From Lysobacteraceae bacterium UBA6001 (GTDB lineage: Bacteria; Pseudomonadota; Gammaproteobacteria; Xanthomonadales; Xanthomonadaceae), in contig DJAN01000075.1 of NCBI GenBank assembly GCA_002429615.1, positions 2,362 to 35,208 of the forward strand: a stretch of 32,847 bases of DNA, in the 5' to 3' direction. Below the pieces are notes generated by a model. The model saw nothing but the letters and a program-made list of their open reading frames with translations. It was not told where the DNA came from and ran no database searches. Of the stretch, positions 1 to 9,193 are shown in pieces; position 1 is the stretch's first letter, and every line of letters begins with the position of its first letter. The translations under genes and the position numbers were made by a program.

Positions 1-59
1 CGCCAACGGTCCCGAAAGGGTCCCACCCCCGCAGGCCCTACGCATCACCATGACCGGAC

Positions 60-93
60 AAAAAAAAGCGGCGCGCCGCCTCCGCACTTTTTT
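60..93. terminator. Possible bidirectional terminator
   Basis: An A8 run (60-67) is followed by the perfect 12-nt palindrome GCGGCGCGCCGC (68-79), then CTCCGCAC and a T6 run. Pairing GCGG near the A run with CCGC near the T run gives a GC stem flanked by A and T tracts, as in bidirectional intrinsic terminators. The gene it would serve lies to the left, outside the window. The stem has imperfections, so this is a moderate call. Confidence 0.45.
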
Positions 94-181
94 GCGCACT
101 CGACCGACTACCGACTACCCATTCGACCGCCCACCTAGCCTGCCCCCCCACCTCACAACCCGCCCCCTGCCCCCCCACCCG

Positions 182-213
182 CTGACCACCTGACCACCTG
201 ACCACCCGACCAT
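182..213. repeat. Short tandem repeat, 8-nt unit CTGACCAC
   Basis: Three exact copies of CTGACCAC (182-189, 190-197, 198-205) are followed by a degenerate fourth unit, CCGACCAT (206-213). A looser series of CGACTACC-like units lies at about 104-119. This looks like slippage-prone simple sequence in a non-coding interval. There is no sign of function. Confidence 0.85.
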
Positions 214-218
214 CTCAT

Positions 219-244
219 TGTAGGAGCGGCTTCAGCCGCGACCG
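219..244 (+). repeat. Dispersed 26-nt hairpin repeat (REP-like), copy 1
   Basis: This 26-nt element contains TAGGAGCGGCTTCAGCCGCG. Its centre, GCGGCT-TC-AGCCGC, folds into a tight 6-bp hairpin. Two further identical copies lie at 25638-25663 (same orientation) and 25750-25775 (inverted). Intergenic placement, an imperfect palindrome and identical spread copies are the marks of REP-type elements, which are abundant in Xanthomonadaceae and Pseudomonas genomes. Confidence 0.85.
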
Positions 245-334
245 GAAAAACAAAGAGACGGCGAAAACGGAGATACCCGTGCGAATCGAGAAACAGGCTT
301 TCGCCATTGCCGGCACATTCTCCGCACTGCCCCC

Positions 335-365
335 AAAAAAAACGGCGCCCAAAAAAGGCGCCGTT
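335..365 (-). terminator. Intrinsic terminator of osmC
   Basis: AACGGCGCC (341-349) pairs perfectly over 9 bp with GGCGCCGTT (357-365) around a 7-nt loop. Read on the minus strand the stem runs into a T8 tract (342 down to 335). It sits 24 nt past the osmC stop codon in the correct orientation. Confidence 0.9.
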
Positions 366-388
366 CCAACATCCATCCAGCCCCAAAC

Positions 389-826
389 TCAGCCGTTGGA
401 AAACTCACTTTCCAGGCTGATCGGCACCGCGCTCAGCGCCTTGGACACCGGGCAGTTCTTCTCCGCCTTGTGCGCCAGATCGCGGAACTTCGCTTCATCA
501 ATCCCCGGCACCACCGCCTTCAACTTCAGGCGGATCTGCGACAACTGCGGGCCACCTTCCATCGACAGGTCGACCTCGGCGCGCGTGTCCAGCGACTTCG
601 GCGGGAAGCCGGCTTCGGTCAGCTGCGCCGACAGCGCCATGGTGAAACAACCGGCGTGCGCCGCGGCAATCAGTTCTTCCGGGTTCGTCCCCTTCTCGTC
701 GCCGAAACGGCTGTTGAAGCCATAGCGGGTGTTGTCCAGCAGGCCGCTCTGCGGCGTGCTCAACAAGCCCTTGCCAGTCTTCAGGTCGCCTTCCCAGTGT
801 GCGGTGGCGTGGCGCGAAATACCCAT
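389..826 (-). CDS. osmC: OsmC-family organic hydroperoxide reductase
   Basis: This 145-residue protein is full length for OsmC. The family uses two cysteines in a thiol peroxidase reaction on organic hydroperoxides in the cytoplasm. Both are present: C60 in the HAGCFTMAL helix and C125 in NCPVSKAL. The FGDEKGTNPEELIAAAHA segment is typical of the OsmC rather than the Ohr subgroup. The start is supported by an AGGAGAG Shine-Dalgarno just upstream on the minus strand, and the gene ends in a strong intrinsic terminator. It is a single-gene unit, divergent from the EF-G-like gene. Osmotic or stress control is usual for the family, but I recognise no operator. Confidence 0.93.
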   Translation of the reverse strand: MGISRHATAHWEGDLKTGKGLLSTPQSGLLDNTRYGFNSRFGDEKGTNPEELIAAAHAGCFTMALSAQLTEAGFPPKSLDTRAEVDLSMEGGPQLSQIRLKLKAVVPGIDEAKFRDLAHKAEKNCPVSKALSAVPISLESEFSNG

Positions 827-1010
827 TGCGATCTCTCCTGCGGGAATGAGGGAGCGGCAGCATAGCCCGGTATTCGTGACGGGTTTGTGCGTCGCAACGG
901 GGAGCCGGCGCCGGAAGCGCTACATTGCGTGGGCCATGACCCCGCCCCGGCCCGCTCCGTGGCCAGGCTTCCGGACGCCATGACGCCTTCTCACCCTGGA
1001 GGAAAGGCTC

Positions 1011-3044
1011 ATGTCCTACAGCACCCGCGATATCCGTAACGTGGCCCTGGCGGGCCACCCCGGCGCCGGCAAAACCACGTTGTTCGAAGCCCTGCTGCTG
1101 GCCGGCGGCGCCCTGCAGGCGGCAGGCAGCATCGAGCGCGGCAGCACCGTGTCCGACCACGATCCCGCCGAACGCGAACGCGGCCATTCGATCGACAGCG
1201 CGATCGCTTCGATCGACGCCCCCGGCCTGCATCTCAACCTGATCGATACGCCCGGATACCCGGATTTCCGCGGTGCGGCGCTGCCGGCGCTGGCGGTGGT
1301 GGAAACCGCGGCGGTGGTGGTGGATGCCGGACGCGGCGTCCAGCACGGTACGCGCCGCTTCATGCAGCGGGCCGAGGGACGCCAGCTGTGCCGGATGCTG
1401 GTGGTCAACAAGATCGACCAGGAGGGCGTGGACGCGGCCACGCTGCTGGCCGATCTGCGCGAGGCCTTCGGCCCGCAGGTGCTGCCGCTCAACCTGCCGG
1501 CCGACGGCGGCCGCCGCGTGGTGGACTGTTTCTCCAGCGATGCCGGCGAGAGTGATGCCGGGCCGGTGGCGCAGTGGCATCGCGCGATCGTCGACCAGGT
1601 GGTGGAGATCAACGAGACGGTGATGGAGCACTATCTCGACGAGGGCGAGGCCGGCCTGTCCGGCCAGGAACTGCACGATGCGTTCGAGCAGTGCCTGCGC
1701 GAGGGCCATCTGGTGCCGGTGTGCTTCGTGTCCGCCCGCAGCGGGGCGGGCGTGGCCGAGCTGCTGCGGATCTGCCGCGAGCTGCTGCCCAATCCGGAGG
1801 AAGGCAATCCGCCGGCGTTCAGCGCCGATGGCGTGGAGGTGCAGGTGTCGGCCGATCCGGCGGGCGCGGTGGTGGCCGATGTCTTCAAGATCATCAACGA
1901 CCCGTTCGTCGGCAAGATCGGCGTGTTCCGGCTGTACCAGGGCACGCTGTCAAAGGACATGCCGCTGCTGGTGGACGATGCCCGCAAGCCGGTGCGCGCG
2001 GCGCATCTGTATCGCATCCAGGGCAAGGAGCATGTGGCGGTGGAGCAGGTGATCGCCGGCGATATCGCGGCAACGGCGAAGATCGAGGAGGTGCATTTCG
2101 ATGCGGTGCTGCACGATCGGCACGAGCAGGACCACCTGCACCTGGCGCCGACCCAGTTCCCGCAGTCGATGTTCGGCCTGGCGATCTCGCCGGCCAGCCG
2201 TGGGCAGGAGCAGAAACTGTCCGCGGCGCTGGACAAGTTGTCGCAGGAGGATCCGGCGTTCCGGGTCGAGCAGCAGGTCGAGACCCACGAGACCCTGGTG
2301 CGCGGGCTGTCCGACCTGCACCTGCGGATCATGCTCGACCGCCTCACCAGCCGCCACGGGGTGGAAGTCACCACGCGGGTCCCCCGCATCGCGTATCGCG
2401 AGACCATCGGCAGCGCGGCCGAGGGCCACCACCGCCACAAGAAACAGACCGGTGGCGCAGGCCAGTTCGGCGAGGTGTACCTGCGCGTGGCGCCGCTGCC
2501 GCGCGGCAGCGGCTTCGAGTTCGTCGACGAGGTCAAGGGCGGCACCATCCCCGGGCAGTTCATGCCGGCGGTGGAGAAGGGCGTGCGCCAGGCGGTGGGC
2601 GGCGGCGCGATCGCCGGTTTCCCGATCCAGGATGTGCGCGTGGTGGTGTACGACGGGCGCCACCATCCCGTCGACAGCAAGGAAGTGGCTTTCGCCGCGG
2701 CAGGACGCAAGGCGTTCCTGGACGCGGTGTCGCGCGCCACGCCGCAGGTGCTGGAGCCGATCGTGGAGCTGGAAGTCAGCGCACCGGAAGCCCAGGCCGG
2801 CGATATCACCGGCGGTTTGGCGTCCAAGCGCGCGCGCATCCACGGCACCGACAGCCGCCACGGCGAGATCGTGATCCGCGCCCAGGTGCCACTGTCCGAA
2901 CTGGAGGGTTACGCGGCGGAACTGAAGTCCGCCACTGCCGGGCAGGGCCGCTACACGCTGGATTTCAGCCATTACGAGCCGGTTCCCAGCGGCGTGCAGC
3001 AGCGCCTGGTCGCCGCGCACCAGCCCGGTGCGGAGGAGGATTGA
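1011..3044 (+). CDS. EF-G-like translational GTPase (FusA2-type paralogue)
   Basis: This 677-residue protein has the five-domain plan of elongation factor G. G1 is GHPGAGKT (15-22), G3 is DTPGYPDF (79-86) and G4 is NKID (133-136). The C-terminal half has EF-G domain III-V features, such as the TGGAGQFGEV and IPGQFMPAVEKG segments. It differs from canonical EF-G at key switch positions. Switch I reads ERGHSI rather than ERGITI, and the catalytic histidine of DTPGHVDF is replaced by Tyr (Y82). These differences resemble the FusA2/EF-G2 group, whose role is poorly defined, so I do not call it fusA. Canonical fusA normally sits with rpsL, rpsG and tuf, which are absent here. A strong GGAGGAAA Shine-Dalgarno (998-1005) supports the start. 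Confidence 0.92.
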   Translation: MSYSTRDIRNVALAGHPGAGKTTLFEALLLAGGALQAAGSIERGSTVSDHDPAERERGHSIDSAIASIDAPGLHLNLIDTPGYPDFRGAALPALAVVETAAVVVDAGRGVQHGTRRFMQRAEGRQLCRMLVVNKIDQEGVDAATLLADLREAFGPQVLPLNLPADGGRRVVDCFSSDAGESDAGPVAQWHRAIVDQVVEINETVMEHYLDEGEAGLSGQELHDAFEQCLREGHLVPVCFVSARSGAGVAELLRICRELLPNPEEGNPPAFSADGVEVQVSADPAGAVVADVFKIINDPFVGKIGVFRLYQGTLSKDMPLLVDDARKPVRAAHLYRIQGKEHVAVEQVIAGDIAATAKIEEVHFDAVLHDRHEQDHLHLAPTQFPQSMFGLAISPASRGQEQKLSAALDKLSQEDPAFRVEQQVETHETLVRGLSDLHLRIMLDRLTSRHGVEVTTRVPRIAYRETIGSAAEGHHRHKKQTGGAGQFGEVYLRVAPLPRGSGFEFVDEVKGGTIPGQFMPAVEKGVRQAVGGGAIAGFPIQDVRVVVYDGRHHPVDSKEVAFAAAGRKAFLDAVSRATPQVLEPIVELEVSAPEAQAGDITGGLASKRARIHGTDSRHGEIVIRAQVPLSELEGYAAELKSATAGQGRYTLDFSHYEPVPSGVQQRLVAAHQPGAEED

Positions 3045-3121
3045 CCCGCGCCGAAAGCGCTCATGTCGAAGGGCGCGACTGGTCCATCGCATTTTTTATG
3101 GCTTTTTTTGTCGACGCCCTA

Positions 3122-3150
3122 TTGGCGGCGCGCGATACTTGCCCTACATT
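3122..3150 (+). promoter_or_regulatory. Putative sigma-70 promoter of the HU-like gene
   Basis: TTGGCG (3122-3127), a 17-nt spacer and TACATT (3145-3150) form a reasonable sigma-70 promoter about 60 nt before the start codon. Two T runs at about 3091-3109 lie just upstream, where an UP element would be. That would suit a highly expressed nucleoid protein. This is a motif call only. Confidence 0.5.
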
Positions 3151-3209
3151 TCGCGTTGCCGACGGGGTCGGCGCGACTCCACAACCCACCGTTCACGGAA
3201 CAGGAAACC

Positions 3210-3608
3210 ATGGCAAAGACCGCTAAGAAGGCTGCCCCGAAGAAGGCAGCGAAGAAAGTCGCCACCAAAACCGCCGCCAAGCCGGCCGCTACCAAGCCGA
3301 TCAAGGAAGCGCTGAGCAAGTCGGGCCTGGTCGCCCACATCGCCGAAGCCACCTCGCTGGCCGCGAAGGACGTCCGCGCCGTGCTGGCTTCGCTGGAAGG
3401 CGCCGTGCACGCCTCGATCAGCAAGAAGGGCGCTGGCAGCTTCACCCTGCCGGGCCTGCTGAAGATCACCTCGGTCAGCGTGCCGGCCAAGCCGAAGCGC
3501 AAGGGCATCAACCCGTTCACCAAGGAAGAGCAGTGGTTCGCCGCCAAGCCGGCCACCGTCAAGGTGAAGGTGCGCCCGATGAAGAAGCTCAAGGACGCCG
3601 CGGTCTAA
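3210..3608 (+). CDS. HU-family DNA-binding protein with histone H1-like N-terminal tail
   Basis: This 132-residue protein has two parts. Residues 1-32 are almost wholly Lys, Ala, Pro and Thr with AAPKKAAKK-type repeats, like the tails of histone H1 and bacterial H1-like proteins. Residues 33-132 match HU: a helical dimerisation region, then the DNA-gripping arm with KRKGINPFTKEE (compare the GRNPQTGEE arm of HU) and the closing KLKDAA. It is expected to bind and compact DNA. Ordinary HU is about 90 residues, so the tail accounts for the extra length. The ATG at 3210 is chosen because of its GGAAAC-type upstream site and because residues encoded further upstream have no HU character. It is monocistronic, with its own promoter and terminator. 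Confidence 0.93.
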   Translation: MAKTAKKAAPKKAAKKVATKTAAKPAATKPIKEALSKSGLVAHIAEATSLAAKDVRAVLASLEGAVHASISKKGAGSFTLPGLLKITSVSVPAKPKRKGINPFTKEEQWFAAKPATVKVKVRPMKKLKDAAV

Positions 3609-3635
3609 TCGCCGTCCAGGTTTCTGCAATACCCG

Positions 3636-3668
3636 ACGAGACGGCCATGCGCCGTCTCGTTGCTTTTT
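3636..3668 (+). terminator. Intrinsic terminator of the HU-like gene
   Basis: ACGAGACGGC (3636-3645) pairs perfectly over 10 bp with GCCGTCTCGT (3651-3660) around a 5-nt loop. TGCTTTTT follows. It starts 28 nt after the stop codon. Confidence 0.93.
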
Positions 3669-3734
3669 GGCGACGGCTTTCCGCACGTGGGCGCCGCCTG
3701 TCATGCTGGCGCCACTGCTCCCGCACAGGACGCC

Positions 3735-4292
3735 ATGCCTTCTCCCGCCCCGCCCTCGCGTTGGCGCAAGCCGCTGGCCTCGCTGGCGATGCTCGCCCTG
3801 TTGGCACTGTTCGCGCATTGGGCATGGCGGCAGCCGTTCGCCCTCCAGGCACGCATGCTGTGGACGCTCTCGCGCATGCCCGCCCCCACCTCGCTGCCGA
3901 TGCCGGTGCAGGGCGTGCGCGCCCGCCAGGTCGCCGATACCTTCGGCGCGCCACGCGGACAGGCGCGCCGCCATGCCGGCGTGGACATCTTCGCCCCGGC
4001 CGGCACACCGGTGCTGGCGACGACGCCCGGCATCGTCGTGGCGATCCGCGAGGGCGGACTCGGCGGGCGCCAGGTCTGGGTACTGGGCCCGGCACGGGAA
4101 CGGCATTACTACGCGCACCTGCGCGATTGGGCGCCGAGCCTGAATGAAGGCGACATCGTCGCGCCGGGCACGCTGCTGGGCAGCGTCGGCAATACCGGCA
4201 ATGCGCGCACCACGCCGCCGCACCTGCACTACGGCGTCTACGCCGGCGACGGCGCGCGCGATCCATTGCCCCTGCTGCGCGCAACGCACTGA
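3735..4292 (+). CDS. M23-family (LytM-type) peptidase, membrane-anchored
   Basis: This 185-residue protein has a basic N-terminus, one hydrophobic helix at about 14-31 that should anchor it in the inner membrane, and a periplasmic M23 domain from about 60. The zinc-site motifs are intact: H80 and D84 in [11 protein letters not shown], then H128 and the HLH pair (H163, H165) near the C-terminus. The family cleaves peptidoglycan cross-bridges or stem peptides. Intact ligands argue for an active enzyme rather than an EnvC/NlpD-like activator. The ATG at 3735 is preferred over an upstream in-frame start at 3660, because the extra residues would have to be encoded within the HU terminator region. 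It stands alone between the HU-like and DUF3861-like genes. Confidence 0.87.
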   Translation: MPSPAPPSRWRKPLASLAMLALLALFAHWAWRQPFALQARMLWTLSRMPAPTSLPMPVQGVRARQVADTFGAPRGQARRHAGVDIFAPAGTPVLATTPGIVVAIREGGLGGRQVWVLGPARERHYYAHLRDWAPSLNEGDIVAPGTLLGSVGNTGNARTTPPHLHYGVYAGDGARDPLPLLRATH

Positions 4293-4391
4293 ACCGGACA
4301 CAGAGGCTGGAACACTCCGTCATGGGGGTCCGGCTCGTGCGCGCGGCCGGGCGGGCCTATCTTGGCCTCGCCCCTCCTCCCAGCCGCCGCC

Positions 4392-4688
4392 ATGTCCAAG
4401 CAACGCTACCGCATCACCGTCACGCCCCTGGAAACCGATGGGCGCCCCGCCAGCGGCAACGCGCTGGAATTCGAACAGCGCTCCAGCGACAACTGGATGC
4501 GCACGCTGGAACAGTTCGAGCGCCAGCGCGGCCTGTGTGGCGACCGCTGCGCGGCCCTGGCCGTGGCGATCGAACTGCTGAAGTCGGTCTCCGCCGAGCC
4601 GCATGCCGAGGACCGCGCCATCGCCCAGCTGCGCCCGCAGCTGGACAGCCTGCTTTCGGCCGCCGCGCGCCTGCAGAAGGATCCCTGA
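4392..4688 (+). CDS. Small DUF3861-like protein
   Basis: This 98-residue soluble protein begins MSKQRYRITVTPLETDG. The opening beta-strand, the phrase LEFEQRSSDNWMRTLEQFE and the final helical stretch resemble the DUF3861 family of about 90 residues, as I recall it. The family has no established function. There is no signal peptide, membrane helix or cysteine pair of note (two Cys, at about 38 and 42, in GLCGDRC). The start was chosen at ATG 4392, where the family-like sequence begins. The assignment rests on pattern resemblance only. Confidence 0.65.
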   Translation: MSKQRYRITVTPLETDGRPASGNALEFEQRSSDNWMRTLEQFERQRGLCGDRCAALAVAIELLKSVSAEPHAEDRAIAQLRPQLDSLLSAAARLQKDP

Positions 4689-4761
4689 GCACATCTCGCT
4701 CATAGGTGATTCACCCCGTGGCGCTAAGGTGGACGCCTCCCTGCCCGCACCGGATGCACCG

Positions 4762-5355
4762 ATGAAAGCCAGACTGCCTTTCGCCCTTGTCCTTGCCTGC
4801 GCACTGGCACTCCCCTCGATGGCGGGCGCGGCACCGAGCGTCAAGGGCTCGCAGGTCAGCGTGGAGGCCAGCGACGTCCAGCAGTACCTCGGTGGCACCT
4901 TCCCGCAGACCCACGATGCACTCGGCGGCCTGCTGGAACTCACGGTCAGCCATCCGCAGCTGAAACTGCCGCCGGGCAACCGCCTGAACCTGAGTTTCGA
5001 CCTGGCGATGGCCACCGCCGGCGGCGCACCCACGCCGGTCGGCAATGTCGCCCTGAGCAGCGCGCTGCGCTATGACACGGCACGCCAGGGCTTCTTCCTC
5101 GACCAGCCCACCGTCGACGCGTTCCAGCCGGCACAGGCCGGCGGCCGCCTCGATTCGCGTACCCGCGAACTATTGAATGTGTGGCTCACCGACTACGCGC
5201 GACGCGAGCCGATCTACAAGCTCGACCCGGCCGTGGCCAGCCTGATGGGTGCGCTGCAGGTGGAATCGGCGGCGGTGGAAAACGGCCGGCTCGTGGTGCA
5301 TTTCAACCAGAACGTGGAAGCGCTGGTCCCGGCGTCGCTGCTGCAGGCCAGGTAA
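4762..5355 (+). CDS. Exported DUF1439-family protein (YceB-like)
   Basis: This 197-residue protein has a classical Sec signal peptide (basic MKAR, hydrophobic core, MAGA cleavage near residue 23). The body resembles DUF1439, the family of E. coli YceB. Shared features are a middle segment with GFFLDQPTVDAF, then LLNVWLTDYARREPIYKL, then a closing VENGRLVVHF strand. The fold of this family is thought to bind lipids or hydrophobic ligands in the periplasm, with no proven role. YceB is a lipoprotein. Here the only Cys of the signal (C13) lies inside the hydrophobic core without a good lipobox, so a soluble periplasmic protein is more likely. It is convergent with the SET-domain gene. Confidence 0.78.
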   Translation: MKARLPFALVLACALALPSMAGAAPSVKGSQVSVEASDVQQYLGGTFPQTHDALGGLLELTVSHPQLKLPPGNRLNLSFDLAMATAGGAPTPVGNVALSSALRYDTARQGFFLDQPTVDAFQPAQAGGRLDSRTRELLNVWLTDYARREPIYKLDPAVASLMGALQVESAAVENGRLVVHFNQNVEALVPASLLQAR

Positions 5356-5364
5356 GCCGGCGCG

Positions 5365-5388
5365 GGCCCTCGCACATCGGCGAGGGCC
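5365..5388. terminator. GC hairpin between convergent genes
   Basis: GGCCCTCGC (5365-5373) pairs perfectly over 9 bp with GCGAGGGCC (5380-5388) around a 6-nt loop. It lies in the 45-nt gap between the convergent DUF1439 and SET-domain genes. No T-tract follows on either strand, so it may be a weak or Rho-assisted bidirectional terminator. Confidence 0.5.
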
Positions 5389-5400
5389 GCCAAGGCGCGC

Positions 5401-5868
5401 TCAGCGCTTGGGCTGCAGCATGGTGCCGGTGCAGTTCTTCGAACCGCAGCGGCACTCCCAGATCTTCTTCAGGCGCGGGGTGTGGCGCTCGGCCAGGGTG
5501 ATGCCGTAGTTGTAGGTCAGCTCCTCACCCGGCTTGATGTTGCGGATGGCCTCGATGAGCACCTTGTCCTTGCGGCGGTCGTCGCCCTCGGCTTCCTCGA
5601 TCGTCGCCTCGCAGTTCGGATCGCAGCTGTGGTTGATCCAGCGCGCGTCATTGCCCTCGTAGTTGGCGTCGATCACGTAGTCGTCGCTGAGGGTGAACAG
5701 GAAGGTATGACCGGTCTCGACATCGCCGGCGTCATCCGCGTCGACTTCGGCATGGGTCCGCCGGCGCCCCTTGTATTCGATGACATGCTCGCCCTTCTTG
5801 AGCGCCTGCACGGCGAACACGCCGTTGCCGTGGATGCGGGATTTGCGGGCGGCGATCTTGCGCGTCAT
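5401..5868 (-). CDS. SET-domain protein-lysine methyltransferase with post-SET motif
   Basis: This 155-residue protein is almost only a SET domain. SET enzymes transfer methyl groups from S-adenosylmethionine to lysine side chains. The SAM-site motif is RIHGNGVFA (11-19), the pseudoknot motifs are NHSCDPNC (79-86) and GEELTYNYG (114-122), and the post-SET zinc cysteines are C139, C141 and C146. C86 could be the fourth ligand. All key features are intact. An in-frame ATG lies four codons upstream at 5880, but GGAAG sits 5 nt before the ATG at 5868 and the upstream ATG has no Shine-Dalgarno, so 5868 is preferred. The substrate is unknown. The lysine-rich HU-like protein about 1.8 kb away is a speculative candidate. 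Confidence 0.88.
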   Translation of the reverse strand: MTRKIAARKSRIHGNGVFAVQALKKGEHVIEYKGRRRTHAEVDADDAGDVETGHTFLFTLSDDYVIDANYEGNDARWINHSCDPNCEATIEEAEGDDRRKDKVLIEAIRNIKPGEELTYNYGITLAERHTPRLKKIWECRCGSKNCTGTMLQPKR

Positions 5869-5984
5869 GAAAACTTCCATCTAAGGGGTCGGGCATTGTG
5901 GCCCGGGCACCGCCGACAAGCCAATCCCGGAGCGCTTGCGCCCTACCCCTCGCCGCGTCGCTGGCCGACCCCTGAATGCGAGGC

Positions 5985-6013
5985 TTGGCCTGGCCGACGC
6001 TAAAGCGTACAAT
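5985..6013 (+). promoter_or_regulatory. Putative promoter of the suf operon
   Basis: TTGGCC (5985-5990), a 17-nt spacer and TACAAT (6008-6013) form a good sigma-70 promoter 32 nt before the regulator start codon. The Rrf2 regulator would be expected to bind here, but I could not recognise a clear palindromic IscR-type operator. Confidence 0.6.
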
Positions 6014-6045
6014 TTCAGTCCGCTTTCCCCCACCCCCTGTCCGCC

Positions 6046-6504
6046 ATGCTGCGCGTCACCAAGCTCACCGACTACGCCACCGTCGTCCTGACGGTGCTCG
6101 CCGCGCGTGCCGGCGCCGTGCTCAGTGCCAGCGAGCTGGCCGAGCAGGCTGGGCTGGAGACCACCACCGTGAGCAAACTGCTCAAGCCGCTGGCCCAGGC
6201 CGGGCTGGTGGAGGGGCTGCGCGGCGTCCACGGCGGCTACCGCCTGGCGCGCCCGGCCGAGCGGATCACCCTGATCGAGATCGTCGAGGCGATGGAAGGC
6301 CCGCTGGCGATCACCGAGTGCAGCCAGGACCACAGCCAGTGCGGCATCGCCCAGCAGTGTGGCGTGCGCGCTAACTGGCGGCTGATCAACGACGTGGTCG
6401 CCGACGCCCTGCGCGGCGTGACCCTGGCGCAGATGCTGCACCCCCTTTCCACCACCGGCGACGGCCGGCGACGTCTGATCGCCGCCCAGGTCGCCGCTTC
6501 CTGA
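6046..6504 (+). CDS. Rrf2-family SUF operon regulator (Xanthomonas type)
   Basis: This 152-residue protein is an IscR relative. It has an N-terminal winged helix-turn-helix (about 25-68, ending in GVHGGYRLARP) and a three-cysteine cluster: C92, C99 and C105 in ECSQDHSQCGIAQQC. IscR binds a [2Fe-2S] cluster through three cysteines with nearly this spacing and uses it to sense cluster status. The protein matches the family described as the SUF system regulator of Xanthomonas-type gammaproteobacteria. It starts 16 nt before sufB, consistent with autoregulation of the whole operon from the promoter at 5985-6013. Confidence 0.93.
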   Translation: MLRVTKLTDYATVVLTVLAARAGAVLSASELAEQAGLETTTVSKLLKPLAQAGLVEGLRGVHGGYRLARPAERITLIEIVEAMEGPLAITECSQDHSQCGIAQQCGVRANWRLINDVVADALRGVTLAQMLHPLSTTGDGRRRLIAAQVAAS

Positions 6505-6520
6505 AGCGTAGGCAGCCCCC

Positions 6521-7977
<1,457 letters not shown>

Positions 7978-7981
<4 letters not shown>

Positions 7982-8388
7982 TCCGCACCGCCCTTCTGCT
8001 GGTGCTGGGCCTGGCGGCGGCGCCGCTTGCCTCGGCACAGGCCATCACCTGCAACCCGGCTGGCAACCAGGCCGAAATGAACCAGTGCGCGTTCGACGAC
8101 CTGCGCAAGGCCGATGCCGACCTCAATGCCACCTACGCGCAGGTGCTGGCCAAGCTGAAAGGCCAGACCGTGGCGCTGGCCCGGCTCAAGAGCGCGCAGC
8201 GCCTGTGGGTGCAGCTGCGCGACGCCGACCTGGCCGCGCAGTTCCCGGTGCCCGACAAGCAGGATCCGCGCGTTGAATACGGCTCGCTCTATCCGCTGGA
8301 ACGCGCTGCCGCCCAGACCGAACTGACCCGCCAGCGCACCGCCTATCTGCGCAAGCAATTCCTCGCCCCCGCGGGCGAAGGCCGCTGA
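7978..8388 (+). CDS. Exported LprI/DUF1311-like protein inside the suf operon
   Basis: This 136-residue protein has a clear signal peptide ([20 protein letters not shown], cleavage near residue 20). The mature part resembles DUF1311, the LprI-type lysozyme inhibitor family: Cys25 and Cys37 in [13 protein letters not shown], an [14 protein letters not shown] helix, then [13 protein letters not shown]. In most relatives the last motif carries a cysteine, here replaced by Leu, so only one disulfide is possible. It overlaps sufB by 4 nt (ATGA) and precedes sufC by 43 nt. A periplasmic protein is out of place in a cytoplasmic cluster-assembly operon. The lysozyme-inhibitor role is a family label and is not shown for this protein. 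Confidence 0.82.
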
Positions 8389-8431
8389 CGTACGCCCCGC
8401 CTTCTCCTTTCCGCATTGCGAAGCAAACATC

Positions 8432-9192
<761 letters not shown>

Positions 9193-9193
<1 letters not shown>

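Larger units (their letters stand above)
1..388. other. Gene-free leading interval
   Basis: No credible coding region is visible here. The stretch is C-rich with low-complexity runs. It contains a palindrome flanked by A and T runs (60-93), an 8-nt tandem repeat (182-213), one copy of a dispersed hairpin repeat (219-244) and the osmC terminator (335-365). A minus-strand open frame across 153-386 has a Gly/Arg/Trp-rich product and crosses the repeats and the terminator, so it is not accepted as a gene. Confidence 0.8.

Noticed and set aside
182..213. CRISPR-like short repeats
   Set aside because: The unit is 8 nt with no spacers, so it is a simple tandem repeat.
153..386. Minus-strand open frame of 77 codons
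   Set aside because: It crosses the tandem repeat, the REP-like copy and the osmC terminator. Its product is low complexity, with no family resemblance and no ribosome site.
3045..3110. Intrinsic terminator of the EF-G-like gene at the T runs
   Set aside because: T runs are present (3091-3109) but no convincing stem directly precedes them. They fit better as an upstream element of the HU promoter.
1574..3226. Alternative plus-strand frame inside the EF-G-like gene
   Set aside because: The product is Arg/Gly-rich noise, and the EF-G frame has all GTPase motifs.
5980..6045. IscR/SufR-type operator
   Set aside because: One is expected from the biology, but no clear palindrome with the known consensus could be seen, so none is claimed.
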